Shown here in pieces: positions 17,836-26,484 of a stretch of DNA of 64,000 bases. The stretch comes from Aphanizomenon flos-aquae FACHB-1287 (GTDB lineage Bacteria > Cyanobacteriota > Cyanobacteriia > Cyanobacteriales > Nostocaceae): positions 1 through 64,000 of the forward strand of contig NZ_JACJTO010000001.1 in the NCBI RefSeq assembly GCF_014698755.1, written 5' to 3'. The notes beneath the pieces are model-generated. The model did not search any database, was not told the DNA's origin, and saw only the letters and a list, made by a program, of their open reading frames with translations. Numbering within the stretch: position 1 is the first letter of the stretch; each line of letters opens with the position of its first letter. A program made the position numbers and the translations under genes.

Positions 17836-19864
17836 ACTTTACTTCTGTTTTGTGTAAGTCCTGTGGTTGCCAAACAGCAGCGCTGATAATTGCCCAAAGT
17901 AGAGATAAAATATATATACCCCATAATGTGTTGATCAAATAAACCCAAGGAGTTTCTAACTGACCAATAGCGAAACGATATATACTCCATATTATACCTA
18001 AAATCATCAAAATAAACACAGTTATTTGTGGCCAAATTAGCTGGAGATAAATTCCTGATTGTCGCTGCTTAGGTGTAACCTGAAATTTAATAGGTTGTCC
18101 GGTTAATACACTCCATGCAGATTGAATGAATAGGGGAAATAAAGAGATAGAATATTGTTCTGAACGCCATAATTCCGCAGCATTAATTCCCCAACCAGCA
18201 GCTAAAAAAGTCAACCTATTAATTATAAAAGCTGGAAGAAAATGGATAGTAAAATCAAAACCATAAGTTTTCACGGGGATAGTTCCCGTAAAAAAATAGA
18301 TAATGGGACAAGCAATAAAAACCAAAGTTGCAAATCCAGAAAAATAACTATATGTTGTCTTAAAATAGTGTAATCGTTGCCAAAATGTTAGTCCTGGTTT
18401 GGTGAGAGGATTTTCTCTCATTAACACTTGAATTGTACCTTGAGACCAGCGCATTCGCTGTTTGAGGGTAGAACTTAAATCATCAGGAGCAAGTCCTTCT
18501 GCTAATAATTCATGATGATAAATTGATTTCCAACCAGAACTATGCAACCGCATGGCCGTATTCATATCTTCGGTAATACTATTACTAGAAACACCACCAA
18601 TTAATTCAAATTCATCTAATTTTTTACCATCTTTGACAAATTCATCTGCAAAATATTGTAACCCCACACTAACTAATGCTTCTCTTCTTAAGACTGCATT
18701 TGTACCTGTGTAGAAAGCTGAATTCATACCATCTTTACCTTGTTGAATCGGTCCATAAAATAAATTGGCTCGATGTCCAAAGGGGTCTCCAGGGGGAATA
18801 TTATAAAAATCTTGGGGAGTTTGCACAAATGCAATACGGTTTGGCTCATATTTTCCTGAATACAAATTATAGGTATAGAAATATGGCAAAACTCGCTTTA
18901 AAAATGCTGGTTTAGGAACATGATCTGCATCTAAAGTAAGAATAAAATCTCCTGCGGTCTCTCCAGAAAAAATGGCGTAATTAAGATTACCTGCTTTAGC
19001 ATGATGAGGTACTCCTGGTTGTTTAGGACGAGCAATATACCGCAATCTAACCAGTTGCACAAGTTCTAATTCTTTTTGACGAATTGCTAATTCTAATCCG
19101 CTACGTTCATGATTGAGATGTTCATATATAGTTGATTTATTGACATGATGACTATTTTGATGTTGAGGATTTAACCAGAGAATAAACTGTTGTAAACTGT
19201 GGACAAATCTAGCGGGAATATCCTCGAAATTATTTGAAGTATTTAAAGATGATTTTTGCAGCCATTCTTCAGCGGCTTTTACTTCAGGTGCTAGACTTTC
19301 CAGTTGTTCAATTCGTTGATTTAAAGTAGATAATTCCGCGTCAATTCGATTAGCTTCCTGTTGTAATAATGGTGATTGTAAATCCTCTAGAGCTAATCTT
19401 TCTGACATGGCTCGCATTTGTTCAGAATTACCATCATCTAATACATATACACGCAGCTTTGTGGTTGGATAATCTATCGCTAAAGCCGCTCTAGCAGTTT
19501 CTTCCACCATTTCTGAGGGTTCATTATAGCAGGTTATAAACACATCTACATTTGCCCAATCAGAATTAGGAAGGGGTGGAATTAACTGATTAAGAGACTT
19601 AACCTGTCGGACTATAGGCCGCCATAATCCAATGACAAACATAACTCCTCCGAAATAGCTGTAAATTTCCGCCAGCAATAAAGGAATAGACAGCCATAGA
19701 GCATCAAAGTTGATAGAATGAGTTATCCGCCATTGTAAATACCAAGCACCAAAAATTAAGTTGATTTCCGCTAAGTACCGAAAAAGTAGGGTTCTTTTTT
19801 TCAGTGTTGTACGGCTATTACCGGAAAAATTCGCTGAATCATAACTAGAGGACGCTGGGTTCAT
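17834..19864 (-). CDS. Cellulose-synthase-like family 2 glycosyltransferase with P-CR-position insert
   Basis: Processive membrane GT2 of 676 residues. Two N-terminal membrane helices precede a GT-A domain with VLDDG (143-145), DADH (312-315), TED (431-433) and QRMRW (469-473), and C-terminal membrane helices follow. Between VLDDG and PGVPHHAKAGNLN lies an insert of about 120 residues, rich in Glu, Leu and Gln and predicted helical; bacterial BcsA has about 25 residues here. This is the position of the plant-conserved region of plant CesA. No PilZ domain is seen at the C-terminus, so direct c-di-GMP control by that route is unlikely. The ATG at 19864 is used; a TTG lies 11 codons upstream. 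Product could be cellulose or another beta-glucan. Confidence 0.9.
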   Translation of the reverse strand: MNPASSSYDSANFSGNSRTTLKKRTLLFRYLAEINLIFGAWYLQWRITHSINFDALWLSIPLLLAEIYSYFGGVMFVIGLWRPIVRQVKSLNQLIPPLPNSDWANVDVFITCYNEPSEMVEETARAALAIDYPTTKLRVYVLDDGNSEQMRAMSERLALEDLQSPLLQQEANRIDAELSTLNQRIEQLESLAPEVKAAEEWLQKSSLNTSNNFEDIPARFVHSLQQFILWLNPQHQNSHHVNKSTIYEHLNHERSGLELAIRQKELELVQLVRLRYIARPKQPGVPHHAKAGNLNYAIFSGETAGDFILTLDADHVPKPAFLKRVLPYFYTYNLYSGKYEPNRIAFVQTPQDFYNIPPGDPFGHRANLFYGPIQQGKDGMNSAFYTGTNAVLRREALVSVGLQYFADEFVKDGKKLDEFELIGGVSSNSITEDMNTAMRLHSSGWKSIYHHELLAEGLAPDDLSSTLKQRMRWSQGTIQVLMRENPLTKPGLTFWQRLHYFKTTYSYFSGFATLVFIACPIIYFFTGTIPVKTYGFDFTIHFLPAFIINRLTFLAAGWGINAAELWRSEQYSISLFPLFIQSAWSVLTGQPIKFQVTPKQRQSGIYLQLIWPQITVFILMILGIIWSIYRFAIGQLETPWVYLINTLWGIYILSLLWAIISAAVWQPQDLHKTEVK

Positions 19865-20136
19865 TTTGCTACCGAAAATAAAATTTAAATTAGTCAATTA
19901 TGCGGTTGTTTGTTTTTACAAGAGTCCTGTATTCGATTTGAACTCCCATGGTTGTCCATAGCCAGTCTATAGTCCTTGATATTTTTTAGATATCACTGAG
20001 GATTCCTGTAGCTTGTTAAAGTAGAGTTGTTATTTAATGTATCAGATTTTTGGTGTCATTTCTAACCATAGCGAAGTAATTCTCTCTTCTCTAGCTCTCT
20101 AGTCCTCCCTGAATGGTTCTCAAATCTTATTTGTAA
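19865..20136. promoter_or_regulatory. Divergent promoter region between glycosyltransferase and DUF3131 genes
   Basis: About 270 bases separate the starts of two oppositely transcribed genes of the same presumed pathway, so both promoters must lie here. I found no convincing -10/-35 pair or known operator by eye; a TTCTCTCTTCTCTAGCTCTC pyrimidine-rich tract occurs near 20080. Confidence 0.4.
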
Positions 20137-23043
20137 ATGATGCAGCAACACCGTCACCACAAACTATTAAAATGGATTGCATTGTTCCTAAGTGGAGCAT
20201 TTTTGCAATTTTTGTTCTGCGTGCCTACAGTATCTTTAGCACAAAATTCTACTCCTAATAGCTGTAGTCAAATTTCAGCGCCTCTGACACCGGAGGAACA
20301 GATTTACGCTCGTGCAGCTTGGCAATATTTTGTCAATAACTATCAAGCAAATACAGGGTTTACTAATTCTACTGGTGGTTATCCTTCTGGTACTCTCTGG
20401 GACATTGGTAATTACCTAATGGCTTTGAATGCAGCGCGGTGGATGAATTTGATTAACCAGTCGGAATTTGATTCACGCTTTAATAAATTTCTTACCAATT
20501 TTGCTAATCTTAGTTTATTTGAAAACGCTTTACCAAATAAGGTATACAATGCTGCTAATGGAAAAATGACTGATTATGGTAATAAACCTGTAGAAAAGGG
20601 GCTGGGTTGGTCAGCTTTGGATATTGGTCGTATATTGGCTGCTTTTCATATTATTGGTACTTGTCATCCTCAATATAAAAATTGGTTGAAGGGAGTTCTC
20701 AGTAAGTGGCAGTTAGCAAGATCACTGAAAGATGACCAACTTTACGGAGCGCTTGTCTTGCCTAATGGTAAAACATTGTTGGTACAAGAAGGGCGACTTG
20801 GTTATGAGGAATATGCTGTTAGGGGTTATGAACTATGGGGATTTAAAGCACCCAAAGCAGCGGCTTTAGAGCCTTTCAAACTTGTAGATATTAATGGGGT
20901 GAAAATTCCTGTTGATACCCGTGATTTTCAAAGCACTAATGCTAATAATTATGTAGTTGGTGAATCCTACATTCTTGATGGCATTGAATTTGGCTTAGAA
21001 GGTTATTTAAAAAAATATGCTGCTGATGTTTTAGAAGTACAAAAGCGACGCTTTGAATCTACAGGACAACTAACTGCTGTTTCTGAAGACAATATTGATC
21101 AACCCCCTTATTTTCTCTACAATACTATATACTCTAATGGAGTTGCTTGGGCGACAATTACGGAGAAAAATAAGCCCTATACAGAGTTGCGGAGTATTAG
21201 CACTAAAGCTGCCTTTGGTTGGCGCTATCTTTACCCAGGTAATGCTTATGCTCAAAAGGTTTTTGATGCGGTTAAGGATTTACGTGATCCTAAAGGTGGT
21301 GGCTTCTACGCTGGACTGTATGAAGAAACAAAAAAACCTAATAAATCCCTGACAGGTAATACTAATGGCCTAATCATGGAGATTTTATATTATAAAGCTA
21401 GAGGAAATCGCCCCTTAATTGGTGGTAATGGGGTGAGTTTTGCAAAAATACCGTCTGGTGATTCTAAACCCTCAGATTCTAAACCCCCAGATTCTAAACC
21501 CCCAGATTCTAAACCCCCAGATTCTAAACCCCCAGATTCTAAACCCCCAGATTCTAAACCCCCAGATTCTAAACCCCCAGATTCTAAATCACCTGCTGCA
21601 AATTCGCCTCCAGCCCAAAGTCCTATTCCCATAAATGTTAAACCGGCTAAGACTAACACAGCGACTAACCCACCTCCGCTGATAGTTAAGCCTATCCCAT
21701 CCTTGGGTGTCCCGCAGCCAGCTAAACCATTACCTAAACCGTTAACAGTTGTCCAAAGACGCTATGCTCAAGCGGCCTGGAACTATTTCTCCGCTAATTC
21801 TCAGCCTAGCACAGGATTGGTGAGCGATCGCTCTGATGTTAAGGGTTCAACATTGTGGGGATTAGGAGACTATTTAACAGCACTCAATGCAGCATGGGCT
21901 ATGGATATAATTTCTCCCAAGGAATTTGATCAACGCATTCGACAGTTGTTGAGTGCTTTAGCGCAGATACCGCTATATGCAGGGGAATTACCGAGTCGGG
22001 GTTATGATCCGCGAACATTGCAACCAGTAGATTATGGAGGTAATCCAGTCCCTGAAGGTACTGGTTGGTCGTCTTTAGATGTGGGAAGACTATTAACATC
22101 CCTGTATAATTTAAAAACAGATCACCCCGAATATACGGAAGTTGTTGATCAAATTGCTCTCGACTGGTCATACTTGCGGGTTGTGCGGGAAGGTATTCTT
22201 TCTAGCGCCAATGTCACCAAAGATAAAAGTGGGCGGTTAGTCCCCAGAATTAATCCTGAAACCCGTTTGGGTTATGAGGAATATGCTGCTAGAGGTTTTC
22301 AATTGTGGGGCTTTAATGTTGATAAATCTGCTGTGGGTGGTGAATATAAAACAACATCAGTGGAGGGGGTAGAAGTCCCCATTGAACGGCTGCGTAAAGA
22401 TACAAAATCAAAGGTTAATCAATATACCGTTAGTAATCCTTTTCTGCTGTATGCTCTAGAGTTTGGTTTAGATCCAAAAATGCGATCGCTCTTTACAGCA
22501 GTATATCAAGCTCAAGCCCAACGCTACCTTAAGACTGAGATTCTTACAGCCTCAGCTACTACTCTCATTGAGCGTCAACCTTACACCATCCACAGTTCAA
22601 TTATTGGTCAAAATCAGCCTTGGGCAGCTTTAGATGATGATGGTAAAATACTACCAGAGGGAAGATTAGTCAGTTCGGCTGTAGCATTTGCCTATTATGC
22701 TTTATTGCCTAAAGATACCTATGCTCAGGAATTAATCAAGGCAACAACGGACTTGTACAGCCCTTTATTGGGCTTTTATGAAGGTTTTTATGAAAAAACA
22801 GGTAAAACCGCTCTTGGTTCTACTAGTAGCACTAACAGTATGATTCTACAATCTTTACTGTATACAGCAACAAAGCAACAACCCCTCCTCCGTCCTAATA
22901 CGGATATGAAATCACCCTGGTGGCGAGTAGTAGCTGATGGTAATTCTGGTCGGGGTCTACCGAATACTTCTACTCAAAAAACCCAATTTGTGACTAATGG
23001 CACTGAAAATTACTGGATTACTGTCACAGATGACAGGAAGTAA
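20137..23043 (+). CDS. Secreted tandem DUF3131 protein
   Basis: 968 residues. A signal peptide (KWIALFLSGAFLQFLFCVPT) is followed by a first DUF3131 domain at about 55-420, a low-complexity linker of repeated PPDSK at about 440-495, a Pro-rich stretch, and a second DUF3131 domain at about 545-910. DUF3131 domains have the (alpha/alpha)n character of glycan-active enzymes and are often encoded with cyclic glucan or cellulose-like systems. Shared motifs in both halves include RLGYEEYA(A/V)RG, G.GWS(A/S)LD.GR and TLW(D/G).G.YL. It probably acts on the product of the neighbouring glycosyltransferase, which is inference. The two halves are divergent enough to be an old duplication. Confidence 0.85.
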   Translation: MMQQHRHHKLLKWIALFLSGAFLQFLFCVPTVSLAQNSTPNSCSQISAPLTPEEQIYARAAWQYFVNNYQANTGFTNSTGGYPSGTLWDIGNYLMALNAARWMNLINQSEFDSRFNKFLTNFANLSLFENALPNKVYNAANGKMTDYGNKPVEKGLGWSALDIGRILAAFHIIGTCHPQYKNWLKGVLSKWQLARSLKDDQLYGALVLPNGKTLLVQEGRLGYEEYAVRGYELWGFKAPKAAALEPFKLVDINGVKIPVDTRDFQSTNANNYVVGESYILDGIEFGLEGYLKKYAADVLEVQKRRFESTGQLTAVSEDNIDQPPYFLYNTIYSNGVAWATITEKNKPYTELRSISTKAAFGWRYLYPGNAYAQKVFDAVKDLRDPKGGGFYAGLYEETKKPNKSLTGNTNGLIMEILYYKARGNRPLIGGNGVSFAKIPSGDSKPSDSKPPDSKPPDSKPPDSKPPDSKPPDSKPPDSKPPDSKSPAANSPPAQSPIPINVKPAKTNTATNPPPLIVKPIPSLGVPQPAKPLPKPLTVVQRRYAQAAWNYFSANSQPSTGLVSDRSDVKGSTLWGLGDYLTALNAAWAMDIISPKEFDQRIRQLLSALAQIPLYAGELPSRGYDPRTLQPVDYGGNPVPEGTGWSSLDVGRLLTSLYNLKTDHPEYTEVVDQIALDWSYLRVVREGILSSANVTKDKSGRLVPRINPETRLGYEEYAARGFQLWGFNVDKSAVGGEYKTTSVEGVEVPIERLRKDTKSKVNQYTVSNPFLLYALEFGLDPKMRSLFTAVYQAQAQRYLKTEILTASATTLIERQPYTIHSSIIGQNQPWAALDDDGKILPEGRLVSSAVAFAYYALLPKDTYAQELIKATTDLYSPLLGFYEGFYEKTGKTALGSTSSTNSMILQSLLYTATKQQPLLRPNTDMKSPWWRVVADGNSGRGLPNTSTQKTQFVTNGTENYWITVTDDRK
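21459..21590 (+). repeat. 15-bp coding minisatellite (PPDSK linker)
   Basis: About eight nearly identical units reading CCAGATTCTAAACCC encode PDSKP. The array sits between the two DUF3131 domains, so copy-number change would only lengthen or shorten the linker in frame. Confidence 0.95.
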
Positions 23044-23378
23044 CTTTGGATGATTTAGATACTTGAGGTTAGTAGAATTACTTGATTCTTGTCGCTATGG
23101 AGGAGATAAATGAAGATAAATCTGATATACCAACCCAAATTCATAAATACTGACATAAAATATATAGGATTTACACAAAACAGCAGAAAAATAGCGGTAA
23201 TATCTTCCGATATCTTGCTATATTAATTACTACTGCCTAAAAATAAGGTTTATGAGTCCACGTAAGCTATCAGCCATATCTGCTGTTAATCTTGGATACA
23301 TTAACTCACCCTAGTAAATTGGTAAAGGTATTAATATGAGAATATTCCTTCTATTCCCTTGCGTAGCTGTTTTGTAAA
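23044..23378. other. Intergenic region between DUF3131 and beta-barrel genes
   Basis: 335 AT-rich bases between two genes on the same strand. I see no strong terminator. The start of the next gene may have its own promoter here, but no clear element can be named. Confidence 0.35.
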
Positions 23379-24776
23379 ATGTTACTCTCACTAGACCCGC
23401 GAAAACGAATACTATATTTATTTTTCCCAATAAGTATCATCACTAGCTTTGGGATTAATTCTGTATCTGCTGCTCCTATCCAACCAGATGAAAATTGGGG
23501 TTCAGTCTCACTTGTGATAGAACCCGTTGCTGTGGTTGATAATTTACCAAATTCACGCCAAAATAACGGGGATATTACAGAAACAGATTCCTCTATTTTT
23601 TTCCCACTAGATGAAAACTCGAACTCATTTCCAGAATTGACCGCACAAATTACACATTTTGGTATTTTAGAAAACTTAAACATAGTCAGTTTTCCTCCTC
23701 AGAATTTGCAGTCAATACCAATATTAATTGCTGCACCTGAAAACTTTAATCCTCAGCTAAGGTTAACTTCCCAACAAGTATCTCTTCCGCAAAGACAACC
23801 AACTCCTACGGTACAATCAACTTCAAAACCAACTCCTATAGTACAACCAACTTCAAAACCAAATTCTACTACACCTCGGTCAGCGTTTGTTTTGGAAAGT
23901 GTCCAAACAGGATTTCGTAAGGATATGAATAGTTCCCAGCAGGAGAGCCAAATTATTGAACCAGTGTTTCAATTTCGGTTATTTAATGGAGAGAAAATTA
24001 AATTGAAAACTGCTTTTAATAAGTTAAGTCAACCGAAATTTACATCTCTTATTAATATTCCTCTTCAGTTAGGATGGGAAGGGAAAACAGGTCAATTTAA
24101 TATAAAATTAGGAGCAGGAATTGATCTATTTAATCGTTTACCAATGGCTCTCAATTTCAATGCTCAGATAGATAGACCAATTTTCGTTAAACTCAATCCA
24201 GATAATAGCATTAAGTCAAGTTTATTTTTATCAGCAGTCTTAGAACAAGGTCCTTATAAAACTAGTGTGAAAACACTGGAAAATCAAATTACAGCTACAC
24301 GCTCTGGTTTCAATACTTTTTGGCAAATTGACCCTAATACTAGCTTTTTTGGCTCTTATCGTGTGGGTTTATATAATGATGGTAATTTTGAACAACAGAT
24401 TTTTAATCGCTTGGAACATAAGTGGGGTGAATTTTGGTTTGCTGGTAATATTTTTGCTTGGAAATATGCAAGCGATAATCAAGAAAGTAGTGGCTATTTT
24501 TCTCCAGTATCTTCTCTAGTTTACAACGGTGAAATCGGATGGGGAAAAAACATTTTTCCTTTTTTAAATTGTCGTTTAAATACCACCTTGGGGAGACAAA
24601 TAGTTAATGGTAGTAAAAGTGGAGGTACTGGCTATCAAACTCGCTGTACCGTCAAAATGTCACCAACTATAGGCTTAGACTTAGGTTATAGTTTAGGTAA
24701 GTCTCACAATCTCATGACTGGGGAAAGTCTGTACAATAATCAGACATTAACAGGCCAATTACAGATAAAATTTTGA
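23379..24776 (+). CDS. Putative outer-membrane beta-barrel protein of the glucan cluster
   Basis: 465 residues. A signal peptide (ILYLFFPISIITSFGINSVSA) and a low-complexity Pro/Thr/Gln segment (about 130-165) precede about 280 residues of alternating hydrophobic and polar strands, ending in GQLQIKF. A C-terminal aromatic residue on the final strand is the classic signature of a Gram-negative outer-membrane barrel. The C-terminal part could be a counterpart of the BcsC barrel without its TPR arm. No family is recognised with certainty; an exporter role is inferred from location between DUF3131 genes and near the glycosyltransferase. Confidence 0.65.
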   Translation: MLLSLDPRKRILYLFFPISIITSFGINSVSAAPIQPDENWGSVSLVIEPVAVVDNLPNSRQNNGDITETDSSIFFPLDENSNSFPELTAQITHFGILENLNIVSFPPQNLQSIPILIAAPENFNPQLRLTSQQVSLPQRQPTPTVQSTSKPTPIVQPTSKPNSTTPRSAFVLESVQTGFRKDMNSSQQESQIIEPVFQFRLFNGEKIKLKTAFNKLSQPKFTSLINIPLQLGWEGKTGQFNIKLGAGIDLFNRLPMALNFNAQIDRPIFVKLNPDNSIKSSLFLSAVLEQGPYKTSVKTLENQITATRSGFNTFWQIDPNTSFFGSYRVGLYNDGNFEQQIFNRLEHKWGEFWFAGNIFAWKYASDNQESSGYFSPVSSLVYNGEIGWGKNIFPFLNCRLNTTLGRQIVNGSKSGGTGYQTRCTVKMSPTIGLDLGYSLGKSHNLMTGESLYNNQTLTGQLQIKF

Positions 24777-24884
24777 CCTGTTTTTTGACTGATAACTCAA
24801 TATTTCACAAGTAGAAAAAAGCAAAAGCAGAGAAATCGAAATCATAAATTATCGAATTTCACAGCATCAAAATAACCTTTTTGT

Positions 24885-26276
24885 TTACTCTTTTATTCCA
24901 GCCCAAACAGTGAGAGGTTTACCAACTTTTTTATAAAGTAAGCTTTCTAAAATTACACCATTATTATTGGCAGTAAGAGCTTTATTTGGCTGATTTAAAG
25001 ATTCATAAAACCCGTTATACCAACCTTGATCAGATTTAAGTTGAGTTTGCACAAAATTAAATAATTTGCCTGTATAATCAGTATTATACAGGACGTGCCA
25101 ACCTACTGCAGCCTTAGCACTGAGAAAACGTAGATCATTGTATTTTTTCCCTGCTCCTGTGATAGTTGCCCAAGGTTCTCCATTCACAAATAAACTACTA
25201 TAAACAAAGTAAGGAGCGCGATCTAAATTATCTTCCGTGACAGCAGTTAAAAAATTAGTTCTTTGATAACGAGCTTCTTGTGCAGCTAAAATTCGGTCTG
25301 AAAATGCTTTAGGTAAAGCTTGAAATCCGGTTTCAATGCCATCTAAAATATAAGGCTCGCTGAGAACATAATTATTTGCACCTGAATTTTGATAATCCCG
25401 TCGATCATAAGGAACACCCTGTCCATAGAGATCCACAAAGTCTGTATTAGATGTGTAATCTAAAGCTTTTTTAACATCTAAGCCCCAGAGTTTTAATCCA
25501 TAAGCTGCGTAATTTTCATAACCTAAACGCCCTTCTTGGTTATACTGTTCTTCACCAGAAATAACAGAAGTACCGTACATTTGCCCGTTTTTGACCAAGC
25601 GCTTGATTTGCCAATGTTTCCAAACGGCTTCTGTTTGTGGTTGCATTTTGGGATATTTTATACCGACAATATTCAGCCATATAGCTAAACGTCCTAAATC
25701 CAAAGCAGACCAACCAATTTCTTCTCGTTTATCTAATTGACCATAATTTACAGGTATCAATGTTTTTGAATTATAGACTTTATTCGGTAATTCTCCCTTA
25801 TACAAAGGCATAGACGCTAGAGTTTTTAACATCTGACTCATTTTGCTCTCAAACTCTTCTACGGTAATGATATTAAGTTCTTTAGCACTGACCAAAGCAG
25901 CCATAGCAGCGGCTTGGTCCCACATAGTAACAGAGGCAAAATTATTTACAGAGTTAACCAAGCCAGTTTTATCATTCCAATTACGTTGGAAGTATAACCA
26001 AGCTTGACGCGCCATTGCAGTTTCCTCTGTGGTTAATGTCCCACTTCCGGGCGCAATATAGGGTTCTTGGGTGGTTGTCAATTCGGTAGCGGCAATGGGT
26101 TTACCTGCGACAATTGTTAATTTAGTATTCAGCTTGCTAATACTATCGGTATTTATAGTTAAATACTTTGACAAAGAATTGAAACCTATAATTGCAATTA
26201 CAGCGGTTATAACTCCGCCAAAGGTAGCGAGAAAAGATAGTTTTTTTGATGGTGGCTCAAAATCAGAATTCATCAT
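24885..26276 (-). CDS. Membrane-anchored DUF3131 protein
   Basis: 464 residues with one N-terminal membrane helix (LSFLATFGGVITAVIAIIGF) and a single DUF3131 domain at about 85-460. It shares motifs with the other copies (MWDQAAAMAAL, EEIGWSALDLGRL, EGRLGYENYAAYG). The ATG at 26276 is chosen because the frame upstream to 26360 reads through a TTACCAATTACC-type intergenic repeat and is not coding. It is third in a minus-strand series after opgC and another DUF3131 gene. A small inverted-repeat element of about 114 bases separates it from the latter and may have separated a former tight operon. Confidence 0.87.
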   Translation of the reverse strand: MMNSDFEPPSKKLSFLATFGGVITAVIAIIGFNSLSKYLTINTDSISKLNTKLTIVAGKPIAATELTTTQEPYIAPGSGTLTTEETAMARQAWLYFQRNWNDKTGLVNSVNNFASVTMWDQAAAMAALVSAKELNIITVEEFESKMSQMLKTLASMPLYKGELPNKVYNSKTLIPVNYGQLDKREEIGWSALDLGRLAIWLNIVGIKYPKMQPQTEAVWKHWQIKRLVKNGQMYGTSVISGEEQYNQEGRLGYENYAAYGLKLWGLDVKKALDYTSNTDFVDLYGQGVPYDRRDYQNSGANNYVLSEPYILDGIETGFQALPKAFSDRILAAQEARYQRTNFLTAVTEDNLDRAPYFVYSSLFVNGEPWATITGAGKKYNDLRFLSAKAAVGWHVLYNTDYTGKLFNFVQTQLKSDQGWYNGFYESLNQPNKALTANNNGVILESLLYKKVGKPLTVWAGIKE

Positions 26277-26347
26277 GGAATTGGTAATTGGTAATTGGTA
26301 ATTGGGAATACAATTGAGGGTTTTTTCTTGTCTAGTTTTTTTAAGTC

Positions 26348-26461
26348 GGGACTTACGCAAAATATCTTTCTGTAGGGGCGAACGGCCGTTCGCCCTAAGT
26401 CCCCATTTCTGTTCTTTGTACCTGAAGTTGTTCGTGTATTCCGTGACTCGTGCGTAAGCCC
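26348..26461. mobile_element. MITE-like inverted-repeat element
   Basis: About 114 bases with imperfect terminal inverted repeats (left GGGACTTACGCA, right TGCGTAAGCCC). Inside is a perfect 20-bp palindrome at 26376-26395 centred on CGGCCG. A degenerate inverted copy at 60436-60520 shares GTACCTGAAGT and the TTTGCGTA end. It encodes nothing and lies between two DUF3131 genes. Confidence 0.65.
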
Positions 26462-26484
26462 TATCCAGGATAGATAGGAGATGA

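Noticed and set aside
21390-21659. Minus-strand frame made of GGLES repeats
   Set aside because: Antisense of the 15-bp PPDSK minisatellite.
26277-26360. N-terminal extension of the DUF3131 protein
   Set aside because: The extension reads through an AATTACCAATTACC intergenic repeat (residues NYQLPITNS), a common artefact of such repeats; start moved to 26276.
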